The position numbers were made by a program, and so were the translations under genes. A DNA stretch of 58,510 nt from an uncultured Ectothiorhodospiraceae bacterium (GTDB taxonomy: Bacteria; Pseudomonadota; Gammaproteobacteria; Nitrococcales; Nitrococcaceae). The notes under the pieces were generated by a model. It had not been told where the DNA came from. It saw only the letters and a program-made list of their open reading frames with translations, and did no database searches. Where the stretch lies: contig CAJXND010000005.1 in assembly GCA_913056385.1 (NCBI GenBank), forward strand, positions 1 to 58,510. Direction: 5' to 3'. Shown here one piece after another: positions 45,971-57,756 of this stretch; the stretch's first letter is position 1, and the number at the start of each line of letters is the position of its first letter.

Positions 45971-47348
45971 CGACCGAGACACCGATGTACTTCGCCTGCT
46001 CCTCACGCAGGGTCGTCAGATGGGCACCGATCTTCTCGAGATGCAGCCGGGCGACCTCCTCGTCGAGGTGCTTCGGCAACACATAGACCTCGTTGCCGTA
46101 ACTGCCATCGTTGTTGAACAGCGCCATCTGTGCGAGCACCTGGTTGGTGAAGCTCGCCGACATCACGAAGCTGGGATGACCGGTAGCGCAACCCAGATTC
46201 ACCAGCCGGCCCTCGGCCAGCAGGATGATCTTCTTGCCGTCGGGGAAGGTAATGTGATCCACCTGCGGCTTGATGTTCTCCCACTGGTACTGACGCAGGC
46301 CGGCGACATCGATTTCGTTGTCGAAATGCCCGATGTTGCAGACGATGGCCTCGTCCTTCATGACCGCCATGTGATCGTGGTTGATCACATTATAATTGCC
46401 GGTGGCGCTGCAGAAGATGTCGGCCTTGTCCGCCGCCTCTTCCATGGTGACCACGCGGTAGCCCTCCATGGCGGCCTGCAGGGCGCAGATCGGATCGACC
46501 TCGGTGACCCAGACGCTGGCGCCGAGGGCCTTGAGGCTCTGAGCGCAACCCTTGCCGACGTCGCCGTAGCCGACCACCACGGCGATCTTGCCGGCGATCA
46601 TCACGTCAGTGGCGCGCTTGAGGCCGTCCACCAGTGACTCGCGACAGCCGTAGAGGTTGTCGAACTTGGACTTGGTGACCGAGTCGTTGACGTTAATGGC
46701 CGGGAAGGGAAGTTCACCGGTCTGCTGCATCTCGTAGAGACGCTTGACGCCGGTGGTGGTCTCCTCGGTCACGCCCTGGATGGCGGCCTGGGTGCGCGCG
46801 TAAAAGCCCGGGTTTTCCTTGAGGCGCCGGCGAATCGCGGCGAACAGCGCCCGCTCTTCATCACTGCCCGGGTCGTCGAGCACCGAGGGGTCCTGCTCGG
46901 CCTTCGCGCCCAGCGTGACCGCCATGGTGGCATCGCCGCCATCATCCAGGATCATGTTGGGCGTGCCGTTGGGCCACTCGAGAATGCGATGGGTGAACTC
47001 CCAGTACTCCTCCAGCGACTCGCCCTTGTACGCGAATACCGGGGTGCCCGCCTCGGCGATGGCCGCCGCCGCGTGATCCTGGGTGGAGTAGATGTTGCAG
47101 CTTGCCCAGCGGCACTCGGCGCCCAGGGCTTCGAGGGTCTCGATGAGCACCGCGGTCTGGATGGTCATGTGCAGCGACCCGGCGATGCGGGCGCCCTTCA
47201 GCGGTTTCTCGCCGGCATACTTCTCGCGCAGTGCGATCAGGCCGGGCATTTCGGTCTCGGCGATCTCGATCTCCCGACGGCCCCAGGGGGCGAGGCCGGC
47301 ATCGGCGATAATCGATCCGGAGAGCTTGGTTTCAACGACAGCGTTCAT
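45936..47348 (-). CDS. ahcY: S-adenosylhomocysteine hydrolase
   Basis: AhcY splits SAH to adenosine and homocysteine, removing the product inhibitor of methyltransferases. The 470-residue protein has the conserved DDGGDAT, a [14 protein letters not shown]-binding fold, and the C-terminal [10 protein letters not shown] with the Lys and Tyr that contact NAD of the neighbouring subunit. It lies directly downstream of an SAH riboswitch, so high SAH should turn it on, and of metK, placing SAM synthesis and SAH recycling together. Confidence 0.97.
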   Translation of the reverse strand: MNAVVETKLSGSIIADAGLAPWGRREIEIAETEMPGLIALREKYAGEKPLKGARIAGSLHMTIQTAVLIETLEALGAECRWASCNIYSTQDHAAAAIAEAGTPVFAYKGESLEEYWEFTHRILEWPNGTPNMILDDGGDATMAVTLGAKAEQDPSVLDDPGSDEERALFAAIRRRLKENPGFYARTQAAIQGVTEETTTGVKRLYEMQQTGELPFPAINVNDSVTKSKFDNLYGCRESLVDGLKRATDVMIAGKIAVVVGYGDVGKGCAQSLKALGASVWVTEVDPICALQAAMEGYRVVTMEEAADKADIFCSATGNYNVINHDHMAVMKDEAIVCNIGHFDNEIDVAGLRQYQWENIKPQVDHITFPDGKKIILLAEGRLVNLGCATGHPSFVMSASFTNQVLAQMALFNNDGSYGNEVYVLPKHLDEEVARLHLEKIGAHLTTLREEQAKYIGVSVDGPYKPEHYRY

Positions 47349-47370
47349 GGTTCAACTCCATGTGTTCCGT

Positions 47371-47447
47371 CGAGCGCCGTTGTCCGTTGAGTCCGCGTGC
47401 CGAGCCTCCCCCGCCTTCCGGCGAAGTGCAGCGCTCCTCGACACGCG
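47371..47447 (-). ncRNA. SAH riboswitch upstream of ahcY
   Basis: The minus strand has the hallmark GAGGAGCGCTGC followed by GAGGCTCGG and, further on, GGCGCTC. P1 can form 11 pairs (47437-47447 with 47394-47404, one G-U). The pseudoknot pairs GAGCGC (47431-47436) with GCGCTC (47372-47377). Core motif, order and location 5' of ahcY match the SAH riboswitch known from proteobacteria, which activates ahcY when SAH accumulates. The aptamer ends about 23 nt before the ahcY ATG. Confidence 0.92.
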
Positions 47448-47464
47448 AACGGTTACTGCGGCGG

Positions 47465-48625
47465 TTACAGGCCCGCGGCGCTGCGCAGGGCCTCCGCCCG
47501 GTCGGTCCGCTCCCAGGGGAAGCCGTCCTCCTCGCGGCCGAAGTGGCCGTAACTGGCCGTCGGGCGATAGATGGGGCGGACCAGGTCCAGCATCTTCAGG
47601 ATGCCATAGGGGCGTAGATCGAAGTGCTCGCGCACCAGTTCCACGAGCCGGGCCTCGGAGACACGGCCCGTGCCGAAGGTATCGACGAAGACCGACATTG
47701 GCTCCGCCACGCCGATGGCGTAGGCGAGCTGGATTTCGCACTTCTCGGCGAGACCGGCCGCGACGATGTTCTTGGCCACATAGCGGCAGGCATAGGCCGC
47801 GGAGCGGTCCACCTTGGACGGGTCCTTGCCCGAAAAGGCCCCGCCGCCATGGCGCGACATGCCGCCATAGGTGTCGACGATGATCTTGCGGCCGGTCAGG
47901 CCGCAGTCGCCCACCGGTCCGCCGATCACGAACTTGCCGGTGGGGTTGATGAAGAACCGCGTCCGGTCACTGATCCAGTGCTCGGGGATCACCGGCCGGA
48001 TGACCTCCTCCATGAGCGCTTCCTTGATATCGCTCTGGGAGACGGTGTCGTCATGCTGGCTGGACAGGACGATGGTATCGACCGCCACCGGCTCGCCGTC
48101 CTCGTAGACGAAACTGACCTGGGACTTGGCGTCCGGGCGCAGCCACGGCAGCACGCCACGGCGGCGGATATCGCTGTGGCGCTTGACCAGACGATGCGCG
48201 TAGGTGATGGGCGCCGGCATCAGCACGTCCGTCTCCCGGCAGGCGTAGCCGAACATCATGCCCTGGTCACCGGCACCCTGTTCCTCCGGGTCCTCCCGGT
48301 CAACGCCCTGATTGATGTCGGGGCTCTGCTTGCCGATGGCGTTAAGCACCGCGCAGGTGGCGCCGTCAAAGCCCACCTCGGCACTGTTGTAGCCGATATC
48401 CAGAATCGTCCCGCGGACCAGGTCCTCCAGATCGATCCAGGCCGAGGTCGTGATCTCGCCGGCCACGATGACCATGCCCGTCTTGACCAGGGTCTCGCAG
48501 GCCACCCTCGCTGCCTGGTCATCCGCGAGAATGGCATCGAGAACCGCGTCGGAGATCTGGTCCGCGACCTTGTCCGGATGCCCCTCGGATACCGATTCGG
48601 AGGTGAACAGATACTGGTTCCCCAT
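47465..48625 (-). CDS. metK: S-adenosylmethionine synthetase
   Basis: MetK makes SAM from methionine and ATP. The 386-residue protein has the N-terminal [13 protein letters not shown] (His16 region), [12 protein letters not shown] and [18 protein letters not shown] motifs. It is divergent from tkt, sharing a 129-nt spacer with opposing candidate promoters (for metK TTCCCG-N18-TACACT on the minus strand, -10 at 48674-48669). The open frame upstream is antisense to tkt and not used. No riboswitch is seen before metK itself. Confidence 0.97.
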   Translation of the reverse strand: MGNQYLFTSESVSEGHPDKVADQISDAVLDAILADDQAARVACETLVKTGMVIVAGEITTSAWIDLEDLVRGTILDIGYNSAEVGFDGATCAVLNAIGKQSPDINQGVDREDPEEQGAGDQGMMFGYACRETDVLMPAPITYAHRLVKRHSDIRRRGVLPWLRPDAKSQVSFVYEDGEPVAVDTIVLSSQHDDTVSQSDIKEALMEEVIRPVIPEHWISDRTRFFINPTGKFVIGGPVGDCGLTGRKIIVDTYGGMSRHGGGAFSGKDPSKVDRSAAYACRYVAKNIVAAGLAEKCEIQLAYAIGVAEPMSVFVDTFGTGRVSEARLVELVREHFDLRPYGILKMLDLVRPIYRPTASYGHFGREEDGFPWERTDRAEALRSAAGL

Positions 48626-48681
48626 TGCTGGCAGTGCGCTCCCTGTCGCCGGCACAAAAACTCGGCCAAGTGTACAGTCGG

Positions 48682-48710
48682 TTGCCTGCATGCGGGAAGT
48701 TCTGGAGAAT
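48682..48710 (+). promoter_or_regulatory. Candidate sigma70 promoter for tkt-gap-pgk-pyk
   Basis: TTGCCT (48682-48687), a 17-nt spacer and GAGAAT (48705-48710) lie about 45 nt before the tkt start in the metK-tkt gap. The match is fair, not strong. Confidence 0.35.
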
Positions 48711-48754
48711 TGCCGGCCTGTCACCGCTTGGATTTGCCCCGGAGAAACCGCCCC

Positions 48755-50755
48755 ATGCCCAGCCGCCGTCAACTCGCCAACGCGATCCGCGCCCTTTCCA
48801 TGGATGCCGTCCAGCAGGCCCAATCGGGACATCCCGGCGCACCGATGGGCATGGCCGATATCGCCGAAGTCCTGTGGAATGATTTCCTCCGCCACAACCC
48901 GGCCAATCCGCACTGGCCCGACCGGGATCGCTTCGTGCTCTCGAACGGCCATGGCTCCATGCTCATCTACTCGCTACTGCACCTGAGCGGCTACGACGTG
49001 CCGATGGACGCGCTGCGCAACTTCCGTCAGCTCGAGTCGGGCACGCCGGGTCATCCGGAGGTGGGCGACACGCCGGGTGTCGAGACCACCACCGGGCCAC
49101 TGGGGCAGGGGCTGGCCAATGCGGTGGGCATGGCGCTCGCCGAGCGCATCCTCGCCGGGCAGTTCAACCGGCCCGGCCACACGCTGGTGGATCACCATAC
49201 CTACTGCTTTCTCGGCGACGGCTGTCTGATGGAGGGGATTTCCCACGAGGTCTGCTCGCTGGCGGGCACCCTCGGCCTTGGCAAGCTCATCGGCATCTAC
49301 GACGACAACGGCATCTCCATCGACGGCAAGGTGCGGGACTGGTTCACCGATGATACCCCCGCCCGGTTCCGCGCCTACGGCTGGCATGTGGTGGAGGAAG
49401 TCGACGGCCATGATGCCGAGGCCGTGCGCGCCGCCATCGAACAGGCCCGGACCGTGACCGACCGCCCCTCGCTGATTTGTGCGAAGACCACCATCGGGTT
49501 CGGGGCGCCCAACGTCTGCGGGACCCATGGCGTGCATGGTGCGCCGCTCGGCGATGACGAGATTCAGGCAAGCCGGGAGTTCCTGGGCTGGGAGCATGGC
49601 CCCTTCCAGATTCCCGATGAACTCTACGAGGGCTGGGATGCCCGCGCCCGCGGCGCCGCGGCGGAGGTCGAATGGCGGGAGACGCTGGCGGCCTACCGCG
49701 AGGCGCATCCGGAGCTGGCCGCTGATTTCGAGCGGCGCATGGCCGGCGAACTCCCCGAGCACTTTGCCGAGCATGCGCGGGCATTCATCGAGAAGGCCCA
49801 GGCGGAAGGCAGGGACGATGCCAGCCGCAAGCACTCACAGGCCGTGTTGAACGGTTTTGGCCCCCATCTGCCGGAGCTGGTGGGCGGATCGGCGGATCTC
49901 ACCGGGTCCAACAACACCTGGTGGGCGGACTGCACCGCCGTCTCCGCCGAGGATGCCGATGGCAACTACCTCTTCTACGGGGTCCGTGAATTCGGCATGA
50001 CCGCCATCATGAACGGCCTGGCGCTGCACGGCGGGATCATCCCCTACGGCGGGACATTCCTGGTGTTCTCCGACTACGCCCGCAACGCGGTGCGCATGGC
50101 GGCGCTCATGGGTGTCCGCAGCATTCTCGTCTACACCCATGACTCCATCGGTCTGGGCGAGGACGGGCCCACGCATCAGCCCATCGAGCAGTTGCCCAGC
50201 CTGCGCCTGATCCCCAATCTGGATGTCTGGCGGCCGTGCGATCTCACCGAGACGGCAGTGGCCTGGCAGGCCTCGCTGGAGCGTACCGACGGCCCCAGCG
50301 CGCTGGCGCTGTCCCGTCAGAAACTGCCCCATCAGCCGCGCCAGAACGACGAGTTCGACGCGATCCGCCGCGGCGGCTATGTCCTGCGCGAGCCCGGCGC
50401 CCGGCCGGAGGCGATCGTCATGGCCAGCGGCTCGGAGGTGGGCATGGCGGTGGCGGCGGCGGACGCGCTGGAGGAGCGCGGGCATGCGGTCCGCGTCGTC
50501 TCGGTCCCGTGCCTGGATCGCTTCCTGGCCCAGCCGGCGGACTACCGCGAGGCCGTGCTCCCGGCCTCCGTTCAGGCGCGGGTCGCCGTGGAGGCGGCGG
50601 CGCCGGACAGCTGGCGAGCCCTGGTGGGGAGCGGGTCGGGCCTCGTCGGGCTCGGCCACTTCGGCGCCTCGGCCCCCGGCGACACGGTCTACGAGCATAT
50701 GGGGCTGACCACCGAGGCAGTGGTGGCGGCCCTGGAGCAACAGCTGGCGAACTGA
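48755..50755 (+). CDS. tkt: Transketolase
   Basis: Transketolase moves two-carbon units between sugar phosphates using thiamine diphosphate. The 666-residue protein has [13 protein letters not shown], the TPP-binding GDGCLMEG...DDNGISIDG block, and the catalytic-domain signature [10 protein letters not shown]. The ATG at 48755 with GGAG fits the family start ([17 protein letters not shown]); the open frame extends far upstream opposite metK and is an artefact of base composition. It heads the tkt-gap-pgk-pyk cluster. Confidence 0.97.
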   Translation: MPSRRQLANAIRALSMDAVQQAQSGHPGAPMGMADIAEVLWNDFLRHNPANPHWPDRDRFVLSNGHGSMLIYSLLHLSGYDVPMDALRNFRQLESGTPGHPEVGDTPGVETTTGPLGQGLANAVGMALAERILAGQFNRPGHTLVDHHTYCFLGDGCLMEGISHEVCSLAGTLGLGKLIGIYDDNGISIDGKVRDWFTDDTPARFRAYGWHVVEEVDGHDAEAVRAAIEQARTVTDRPSLICAKTTIGFGAPNVCGTHGVHGAPLGDDEIQASREFLGWEHGPFQIPDELYEGWDARARGAAAEVEWRETLAAYREAHPELAADFERRMAGELPEHFAEHARAFIEKAQAEGRDDASRKHSQAVLNGFGPHLPELVGGSADLTGSNNTWWADCTAVSAEDADGNYLFYGVREFGMTAIMNGLALHGGIIPYGGTFLVFSDYARNAVRMAALMGVRSILVYTHDSIGLGEDGPTHQPIEQLPSLRLIPNLDVWRPCDLTETAVAWQASLERTDGPSALALSRQKLPHQPRQNDEFDAIRRGGYVLREPGARPEAIVMASGSEVGMAVAAADALEERGHAVRVVSVPCLDRFLAQPADYREAVLPASVQARVAVEAAAPDSWRALVGSGSGLVGLGHFGASAPGDTVYEHMGLTTEAVVAALEQQLAN

Positions 50756-50818
50756 AACCGCCGGCGTTCATCACGACACGATCAGCGAAGATCAGAGCAA
50801 TAATCAGGAGTCGACAAC

Positions 50819-51829
50819 ATGGCGATCAAGGTTGGAATCAACGGCTATGGCCGCATCGGCCGTAATGTGCTGCGCGCGATTTACGAGGCGGGCCGCAGCG
50901 ACGAAATCCGGGTCGTGGCCATCAACGACCTCGGTGATGCCGACACCAACGCCCACCTGACCCGCGTTGATACCGCCCACGGCCGCTTCCCCGGGACGGT
51001 CGAGGTGCGCGACGGCAACCTGGTTGTCAACGGCGACGAGATCAAGGTGCTCGCCGAGCGGGATCCGGCCAGTCTCCCCTGGGGCGAACTGGGCGTCGAC
51101 GTGGTGATGGAGTGCACCGGGCTGTTCGCCAGCAAGGAGAAGGCATCCGCCCATCTCCAGGGTGGCGCGAAGAAGGTGCTGATCTCCGCGCCCGCCGGCA
51201 AGGACGTGGACGCCTCGGTGGTCTACGGCGTCAATCATGACGTGCTGCGCGCCGATCACACCATCGTCTCCAACGCCTCCTGCACCACGAACTGCCTGGC
51301 GCCGCTGGTCAAACCGCTCAATGATGCCATCGGCCTCGAGCAGGGTCTGATGACCACCATTCATGCCTACACCAACGACCAGGTGCTCACCGACGTCTAC
51401 CACAAGGACCTGCGCCGCGCCCGCAGCGCCACCATGTCTCAGATCCCCACCAAGACCGGTGCGGCCGCAATGGTCGGCCTGGTGCTCCCGGAGCTTGATG
51501 GGCGCCTGGATGGTTATGCGATGCGCATTCCCACCATCAACGTCTCCAGTGTCGACCTGTCCTTCATCGCCTCGCGGGATACCTCGGTGGAAGAGGTCAA
51601 CCAGGTGGTCAAGGCCGCCGCCGAGGGCCCGCTCAAGGGGGTGCTCGCCTACAGTGACGGCCCCTATGTCTCGGTGGACTTCAACCACGATCCGCATTCC
51701 TCCACCTTCGACGCGACCCTCACCAAGGTCAGTGGCCGGCTGGTGAAGGCCTGTGCCTGGTATGACAACGAGTGGGGCTTCTCCAACCGCATGCTCGATA
51801 CGGCCCTGGCCATGATGAAGGCCAAGTAA
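50819..51829 (+). CDS. gap: Glyceraldehyde-3-phosphate dehydrogenase
   Basis: The 336-residue enzyme has the Rossmann [13 protein letters not shown], catalytic Cys155 ([12 protein letters not shown]) and His182 ([10 protein letters not shown]). Asp37 in INDLGD suggests NAD preference. A CAGGAG Shine-Dalgarno precedes the ATG. The TAA stop shares its last A with the pgk ATG (TAATG). Confidence 0.97.
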   Translation: MAIKVGINGYGRIGRNVLRAIYEAGRSDEIRVVAINDLGDADTNAHLTRVDTAHGRFPGTVEVRDGNLVVNGDEIKVLAERDPASLPWGELGVDVVMECTGLFASKEKASAHLQGGAKKVLISAPAGKDVDASVVYGVNHDVLRADHTIVSNASCTTNCLAPLVKPLNDAIGLEQGLMTTIHAYTNDQVLTDVYHKDLRRARSATMSQIPTKTGAAAMVGLVLPELDGRLDGYAMRIPTINVSSVDLSFIASRDTSVEEVNQVVKAAAEGPLKGVLAYSDGPYVSVDFNHDPHSSTFDATLTKVSGRLVKACAWYDNEWGFSNRMLDTALAMMKAK

Positions 51830-52998
51830 TGGCGGTCAGGACCCTGGATGATGTCGCCCTTGCGGATCAACGGGTGCTGGTCCGCGAGGATCTCAATGTC
51901 CCCCTCAAGGATGGCGGGGTTGGCGACGAAGCGCGGCTGAGGGCCGCGCTGCCCACCCTTCAGCGTCTGCTCGATGCCGGCGCCCGGGTCATGGTGATGA
52001 GCCATCTCGGTCGTCCGAAGGCGGGATCCTTCGACCCGGCGGCCTCGATGGCCCCGGTTGCCCGTCGGCTGGGCGAACTGCTGGGCCGGGACGTGCCCGT
52101 GGTCCGCGACTGGCTGGACACCGATCCGGCCCCGGCCAGCGGGCAGCTCGTGCTCTGCGAGAATGTCCGCTTCAACGCCGGCGAGACGGATAACGACGAG
52201 GATCTCTCCCGGCGGATGGCCGCGCTCTGCGACCTGTTCGTGATGGATGCCTTCGGCACCGCGCATCGCGCCCAGGCGTCCACGCACGGGGTCGCGCGCT
52301 TTGCGCCGGACGCCGTGGCCGGGCCATTGCTGGCCGCCGAGCTGGCGGCTCTGGGCAAGGCGCTGGAGGCGCCCGCCCGGCCGCTGGTGGCGATCATCGG
52401 CGGCTCCAAGGTCTCCACCAAGCTGACCGTGCTCGAGCAGCTCACCGACCGCGTGGATCAGTTGATCGTGGGTGGCGGTATCGCCAACACCTTCATCGCG
52501 GCCGCCGGTTATCCGGTGGGTCGGTCGCTGATCGAGGCCGACCTCGTGGATACCGCCCGGGCGCTCATGGACAAGGCCCGCGCCGCCGGGGGCGAGATTC
52601 CGATCCCCGAGGATGTGGTGGTCGCCGACGAGCTGAGTGAGACCGCCGAGGCCCGGGTGCGCGACGTCGACGCGGTCGGCGACGACGAGATGATCCTCGA
52701 CGTCGGCCCGAAGACCGCGGCGGCCTATGCCGAGCGTCTGCGCCAGGCCGGTACCATCGTCTGGAACGGCCCGGTCGGCGTGTTCGAGATCGACGCCTTC
52801 GGTGGCGGCACGCGGGCAATGGCCGAGGCGATTGCCGACTCCCCTGCCTTCTCCATTGCCGGCGGGGGCGACACCCTCGCGGCCGTGGCCAAGTATGGCG
52901 TGAGCGATCGTATCTCTTATATTTCCACGGGGGGCGGTGCCTTCCTCGAGTTTCTCGAGGGGCGCGAGCTGCCGGCCGTGGCGGTGCTGGATCGTTAA
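51829..52998 (+). CDS. pgk: Phosphoglycerate kinase
   Basis: Pgk transfers phosphate from 1,3-bisphosphoglycerate to ADP. The 389-residue protein has [10 protein letters not shown] near the N-terminus, the SHLGRPKAG basic patch, GGSKVSTK and the C-terminal GGGDTLAAV nucleotide loop. The ATG overlaps the gap stop by 1 nt, implying translational coupling; an upstream extension within gap is not used. Confidence 0.97.
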   Translation: MAVRTLDDVALADQRVLVREDLNVPLKDGGVGDEARLRAALPTLQRLLDAGARVMVMSHLGRPKAGSFDPAASMAPVARRLGELLGRDVPVVRDWLDTDPAPASGQLVLCENVRFNAGETDNDEDLSRRMAALCDLFVMDAFGTAHRAQASTHGVARFAPDAVAGPLLAAELAALGKALEAPARPLVAIIGGSKVSTKLTVLEQLTDRVDQLIVGGGIANTFIAAAGYPVGRSLIEADLVDTARALMDKARAAGGEIPIPEDVVVADELSETAEARVRDVDAVGDDEMILDVGPKTAAAYAERLRQAGTIVWNGPVGVFEIDAFGGGTRAMAEAIADSPAFSIAGGGDTLAAVAKYGVSDRISYISTGGGAFLEFLEGRELPAVAVLDR

Positions 52999-53010
52999 GG
53001 AGGATCGGTA

Positions 53011-54450
53011 ATGAGCCGTCAGACAAAGATAGTGGCAACGCTCGGTCCGGCCACGACCCGTCCCGAATCGCTGCGTGCCATTGTCGACGCGGGCGTCGAC
53101 GTGGTGCGCATGAACCTCTCCCACGGTGATCATGACGAGCACCGCGGGCGTGCCGAGGCCCTGCATCAGGCGGCCCAGGACGCCGGCCGGGTGGTGGGCA
53201 TGCTCTGTGATCTGCAGGGCCCGAAGATCCGTGTCGAGCGCTTCGCCGAGGGGCCGACGGAGCTGGAAGAGGGCGCGGCCTTCTTCCTCGACCCGTCGCT
53301 TGGCAGCGATGTCGGCAGTGTCGAGGGTGTCGGCGTTGCCTACGCCGGGCTGCCCGACGATGTGGCCCCGGGCGACATCCTGTTGCTCGCCGATGGGATG
53401 ATCCGTCTCCGGGTGGAGCGTATCCAGGGGACGCGCATCCACACCACGGTTGTGGTGGGCGGTGTGCTGTCGGATCGCAAGGGCATCAATCGCCTGGGCG
53501 GCGGGCTCTCCGTGCGGGCGCTGACCGACAAGGATCGGGTCGATATCAAGCTCGCCGCGGAACTCGAGGCCGACTATGTCGCGGTGTCATTCCCCCGGGA
53601 CGGTGCGGACATCGACGAGGCCCGTTCGCTGCTGCGGGACGCCGGCGGTCATGGTGGCATCGTCGCCAAGATCGAGCGCCACGAGGCGGTGGATGCGCTG
53701 GCGGAGATCATGGAAGCCGCGGATGCGGTGATGATCGCCCGAGGCGACCTGGCCGTGGAGATCGGCGATGCCGAGTTGCCCGGCGTGCAGAAGCGCATCA
53801 TGCGCATGGCCCGTGAACGCGACTGCGTGGTCATTACCGCCACACAGATGATGCAGTCCATGGTCGACAACCCCATGCCCACGCGCGCCGAGGTGCTGGA
53901 TGTGGCCAATGCCGTGCTGGACGGCACGGATGCGGTCATGCTCTCCGAGGAGACGGCCATGGGCCAGTTTCCGGCGGAGACGGTGGCCGCCATGGCACGG
54001 GTCTGTGTCGGGGCCGAGACCTATGCCGACGAGACACGCCCGACCGCCGGCCTGGCGCCCGGGGTGCATTTCGATCGCATCGACGAGGCCATCGCCAAGA
54101 CCGCGATCACCACCGCCAACAGCCTCGGGGCCAAGGCGATCGCGGCGATGACCGAGTCGGGTGCTACCGCCATGTGGATGTCGCGCATCGGTACCGATAT
54201 TCCCATCTATGCGCTCTCCGAGCAGCCGCGCACGCGGCGCAAGGTAACGCTTTACCGCGGCGTGAACCCGATCAGCTTCGATCCCATGCAGCGGGAGCAT
54301 GACGCGGTCAACCGCGAGGCCGTCGCCGAGCTGAAAAGCCGGGATGTGGTCAGTGGTGATGACCTCGTGGTCATCACCAAGGGCGATCTGGCCGGCGTTC
54401 GCGGTGGCACCAACGCCCTCAAGGTGGTTCGGGTCAACGAGATCCTCTAG
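53011..54450 (+). CDS. pyk: Pyruvate kinase
   Basis: The 479-residue enzyme converts phosphoenolpyruvate and ADP to pyruvate. Signatures include [18 protein letters not shown] at the start, [13 protein letters not shown], the [12 protein letters not shown] active-site strand with the catalytic Lys in [10 protein letters not shown], and the C-terminal regulatory domain. AAGGAGG lies before the ATG. No fba follows, unlike many related clusters; the convergent purC shares the stop CTAG (54447-54450). Confidence 0.97.
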   Translation: MSRQTKIVATLGPATTRPESLRAIVDAGVDVVRMNLSHGDHDEHRGRAEALHQAAQDAGRVVGMLCDLQGPKIRVERFAEGPTELEEGAAFFLDPSLGSDVGSVEGVGVAYAGLPDDVAPGDILLLADGMIRLRVERIQGTRIHTTVVVGGVLSDRKGINRLGGGLSVRALTDKDRVDIKLAAELEADYVAVSFPRDGADIDEARSLLRDAGGHGGIVAKIERHEAVDALAEIMEAADAVMIARGDLAVEIGDAELPGVQKRIMRMARERDCVVITATQMMQSMVDNPMPTRAEVLDVANAVLDGTDAVMLSEETAMGQFPAETVAAMARVCVGAETYADETRPTAGLAPGVHFDRIDEAIAKTAITTANSLGAKAIAAMTESGATAMWMSRIGTDIPIYALSEQPRTRRKVTLYRGVNPISFDPMQREHDAVNREAVAELKSRDVVSGDDLVVITKGDLAGVRGGTNALKVVRVNEIL

Positions 54451-55334
54451 CGGCGCAGCCGCTGTTCCGCCTCTCGGTACTTGTCCGCCGTCTGCTCGAT
54501 GATCCCATCGGGCAGACGGGGGGCGGGCGGTGTCTTGTCCCAATCCAGGGTCTCGAGGTAGTCCCGAACGAACTGCTTGTCGAAGCTGGGCGGTGAGCGG
54601 CCCGGCCGGTAGGCATCGGCGGGCCAGAAGCGGCTCGAGTCCGGTGTCAGTGCCTCGTCGATCCAGACCAGGTCGCCGGCGGGATCGAGGCCGAACTCGA
54701 ACTTGGTATCCGCGATGATGATGCCGCGATCCCGCGCATGGCCCGCCGCCTCGGTGTAGAGCCTGAGCGTGATGTCGCGCAGCTCCTCGGCCATGTCACG
54801 GCCCAGTTCCCCGATGACGGCGTCGAAGGCGACGTTCTCGTCATGGCCACCGACCTCGGCCTTGGTGGAGGGCGTGAACAGGGGCGCCGGCAGGCGATCC
54901 GCCTGGCGCAGGCCCGCGGGCAGCGGGATGCCGCACAGGTGGCCGTCTGCCTGGTAGTCCTTCCAGCCCGAACCGATCAGATAGCCCCGGGCGATGGCCT
55001 CGAAGGGCAGCGGCGCCAGGCGACGGACCACCACCGCTCGGCCGGCCACCTGCCCGCGTTCCTCGGGGTCACTCAGCACCGCCTCCAGTGGCAGATCGAG
55101 GCACTGGTTCGGGATGGCGCCGGCCAGCCGGTCGAACCAGAAGTTCGACAGCCGGGTCAGCACGGCGCCCTTGCCGGGGATGGGATCGGGCAGGATGACA
55201 TCAAAGGCGGACAGCCGGTCGGTGGTCACCACCAGCAGGGTCTCGCGATCCACGGCATAGACATCACGGACCTTGCCACGCTGGAGCAGCGGCAGACTGG
55301 TGATCTCGCTCTGGTAAAGGCGCTCGGGGGACAA
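54447..55334 (-). CDS. purC: Phosphoribosylaminoimidazole-succinocarboxamide synthase
   Basis: PurC joins aspartate to CAIR in purine synthesis. The 295-residue protein is of the longer (yeast Ade1-like) class; E. coli PurC has 237. GKVRDVYAV, the ATP-binding [19 protein letters not shown] block, and [12 protein letters not shown] are visible. The start is TTG at 55334, with AGGAG 6 nt upstream. It stands alone between pyk and the photolyase. Confidence 0.95.
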   Translation of the reverse strand: MSPERLYQSEITSLPLLQRGKVRDVYAVDRETLLVVTTDRLSAFDVILPDPIPGKGAVLTRLSNFWFDRLAGAIPNQCLDLPLEAVLSDPEERGQVAGRAVVVRRLAPLPFEAIARGYLIGSGWKDYQADGHLCGIPLPAGLRQADRLPAPLFTPSTKAEVGGHDENVAFDAVIGELGRDMAEELRDITLRLYTEAAGHARDRGIIIADTKFEFGLDPAGDLVWIDEALTPDSSRFWPADAYRPGRSPPSFDKQFVRDYLETLDWDKTPPAPRLPDGIIEQTADKYREAEQRLRR

Positions 55335-55391
55335 GACGGGCTCCTGGTGGCCGGTTGATCGAAGCCGGATGATATCAGTCCCGGCGCCGGT

Positions 55392-56879
55392 TCAACCCGG
55401 CTTCTTGATCTGTTCGAAGGCGGCCAGCGCCGCCTGGCGGCTCTCCTTGAGATCGACCAGGGGGTGCGGGTAATCCACGCCCGGGGTCAGGTCGGCGTCG
55501 GCGAGCACACCGGCCGGCGCCTGCCAGGGGGCATGGCGGTGTTTGGCCGGGAGCCGGGCCAGTTCAGGGATCCAGCGGGCAACGTAGTCGCCGCCGGCGT
55601 CGAAGCGCTCGCCCTGGCGGACCGGATTGAAGACCCGGAAATACGGCGCGGCGTCGGCACCGCTGCCCGCCACCCACTGCCAGCCGAGGCTGTTGCTCGC
55701 CAGATCGGCATCCACCAGCGTATCCCAGAACCAGGCCTCGCCGTCCTGCCAGGGCAGTCGCAGGTTCTTGACCAGGAAAGAGCCCACCACCATGCGCACC
55801 CGGTTGTGCATCCATCCGGTGGCATAGAGCTCGCGCATGCCGGCATCGACCAGGGGGATGCCGGTCTCGCCGCGTTGCCAGGCGCCCAGTAACCGCTCGC
55901 CAGGATCCGCCTGCCAGGGGAAATCGGCGAATCTCGGGTTGAGGGGTTCGTCGGGGAAGTCGGGATGGTGGTAGAGCACATGATGGGCGAACTCCCGCCA
56001 GCCGATCTCGGCGAGGAACGATTCCGCCCCGTGCAGCAGCCCGCCCTCGGCCCCGTGCCGGGCCAGCGTGGTCTGAACCGCCTGCCAGACCTGTCGCGGC
56101 CCGATCTCGCCGAAATGCAGATGCGCGGACAGGCGCGATGTGCCGGCGATGGCCGGCAGGTCGCGGCCCTCGTCGTAGGCGGCCAATGCCGCCGCCAGGA
56201 AATCCTCGAGGCGCCGGACCGCGCCGCGCTCGCCGGGCTGCCAGCGCGCCTGCAGGCCGCCGGCCCAGTCGACCTGCGGCAGCAGTTGCAGTGCGGTGAG
56301 GGGATCGTCACCGCCGTGCGCCGGCAGGCGCACCCCGTCGAGCCGCTCAACCCCCGCCGGGGCCTGCAGGTCTCCGGGGACCGCCAGCGGGGCGGCGGGA
56401 TCCGCCTGCCGGCGGCAGGCCCGCCAGAACGGCGTGAATGCCTTGTAGTCGCCACCGGTACCGGTCTGCACCGTCCAGGGTTCATGCAGCAGGGCCGCAT
56501 TGTGGCTGTGGACCTCGAGCCCGCGGCTCCGCAGCTGCTGCTTGATGCCCTTGTCACGGCGGATCAGCGCCGGTTCGTAGAGACGGTTCCAGTGCACCGC
56601 CCCGGCGCCGGTCGCCGCGATGACCGACTCCAGTGCCGCGAGGCTGTCTCCGTGCCGGATCACCAGCGGCAGGCCATGAGCCGCCAGGTCACTGGCGAGC
56701 GCTTGCAGGCTGTGATGCAGCCACCAGTGGCTGGCGGCTCCCGGTGCCCAGGCGCCGGCCTCGTCCGGGGCGTGGATATAGACCGGGATCACTGGCCGGC
56801 CACCCTGCGCGGCGGCGGTGAGGGCGGGGTTGTCGGCGAGGCGCAGGTCGCGCCGTATCCAGTAAAGGGCCGGGGCCAT
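55392..56879 (-). CDS. phrB: Deoxyribodipyrimidine photolyase (CPD class I)
   Basis: A 495-residue cryptochrome/photolyase protein that repairs UV dimers with blue light. The N-terminal domain starts MAPALYWIRRDLRLADNPAL; the FAD domain has WRQGETGIPLVDAGMREL, the WMHNRVRMVVGSFLVK and the NSLGWQWVAGSG regions. ATG 56879 gives the family start; an 87-codon upstream extension is not supported. It is divergent from an SDR gene, and the shared 100-nt spacer contains TTGGCG-N19-TAAGAT (56913-56943) on the plus strand. Confidence 0.95.
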   Translation of the reverse strand: MAPALYWIRRDLRLADNPALTAAAQGGRPVIPVYIHAPDEAGAWAPGAASHWWLHHSLQALASDLAAHGLPLVIRHGDSLAALESVIAATGAGAVHWNRLYEPALIRRDKGIKQQLRSRGLEVHSHNAALLHEPWTVQTGTGGDYKAFTPFWRACRRQADPAAPLAVPGDLQAPAGVERLDGVRLPAHGGDDPLTALQLLPQVDWAGGLQARWQPGERGAVRRLEDFLAAALAAYDEGRDLPAIAGTSRLSAHLHFGEIGPRQVWQAVQTTLARHGAEGGLLHGAESFLAEIGWREFAHHVLYHHPDFPDEPLNPRFADFPWQADPGERLLGAWQRGETGIPLVDAGMRELYATGWMHNRVRMVVGSFLVKNLRLPWQDGEAWFWDTLVDADLASNSLGWQWVAGSGADAAPYFRVFNPVRQGERFDAGGDYVARWIPELARLPAKHRHAPWQAPAGVLADADLTPGVDYPHPLVDLKESRQAALAAFEQIKKPG

Positions 56880-56979
56880 GTCGGGCACTCCTCGTGGCGG
56901 GTCGCGGAGTCGTTGGCGGATAACCGTGGTCAGACCGTAAGATTGTACGCACAGCTCACTCAACGGCACAGGATGGCCC

Positions 56980-57756
56980 ATGGCGGCAGAGACGACAGAC
57001 GGCGGACGGGTGGTACTGATCACGGGTGCAAGTGCCGGCATTGGCCGTGCACTGGCCATCAAACTGGCCCGGGATGGCTGGCGGGTGGTGGTATCCGCGC
57101 GCCGCGAGGCGGCATTGCGGGCGATCGGCGAGGAATACACCGACCTCGCCGACCGGCTTCATCCCTATCCCCTGGACGTCACCGATCCGCAAGCCTGCCA
57201 GCAGGTCTTTAATGCGGTGGAGGCGGAGATCGGCGAGATCGATACGATCATCCTCAACGCCGGCGACTACGATCCGATGACGCTGGACGCGTTCGACCCC
57301 GCCCTGTTCCGACGCCTGGCCGAGGTCAACTATCTGGGCGCGGTCAACGGCGTCGGGGCGGCGCTGGGTCCCATGCGGGCCCGCGGCCGCGGTCAGATCC
57401 TGGTCACGGCCAGCCTCTCCGCCTATCGCGGCCTGCCCCAGGCCGCGCCCTACGGCGCCAGCAAGGCGGCCGTGCTCAACATGGCCGAATCCCTGCGGCC
57501 GGCCCTGGCGGGGACCGGGGTGAGCCTGCGGGTGATCAACCCCGGGTTCGTGAAGACGCGCCTGACCGAGAAAAACCGCTTTCACATGCCCCAGCTGATC
57601 ACCCCGGAGCAGGCCGCCGATTACATCCATCGCGAGATCGATGATGCCGGCTTCGAGATCATCTTCCCCAAGCGCTTCGCCTGGACGCTGAAGCTGCTGC
57701 GGCTGCTGCCCTATCGACTCTACTTCGCGCTGACCCGCCGCATGGTGCAGGAATGA
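56980..57756 (+). CDS. SDR family oxidoreductase
   Basis: A 258-residue short-chain dehydrogenase. The cofactor motif TGASAGIG (residues 15-22) and the catalytic Tyr158-x3-Lys162 (YGASK) are intact. The substrate is unknown. SDRs of this type occur next to photolyase and NTF2-like genes in light-stress clusters of gammaproteobacteria. The stop overlaps the next ATG by 4 nt. Confidence 0.85.
   Translation: MAAETTDGGRVVLITGASAGIGRALAIKLARDGWRVVVSARREAALRAIGEEYTDLADRLHPYPLDVTDPQACQQVFNAVEAEIGEIDTIILNAGDYDPMTLDAFDPALFRRLAEVNYLGAVNGVGAALGPMRARGRGQILVTASLSAYRGLPQAAPYGASKAAVLNMAESLRPALAGTGVSLRVINPGFVKTRLTEKNRFHMPQLITPEQAADYIHREIDDAGFEIIFPKRFAWTLKLLRLLPYRLYFALTRRMVQE

Noticed and set aside
47624-48754. 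377-codon N-terminal extension of transketolase
   Set aside because: This part is antisense to metK and has no family similarity; ATG 48755 with a Shine-Dalgarno gives the normal length.
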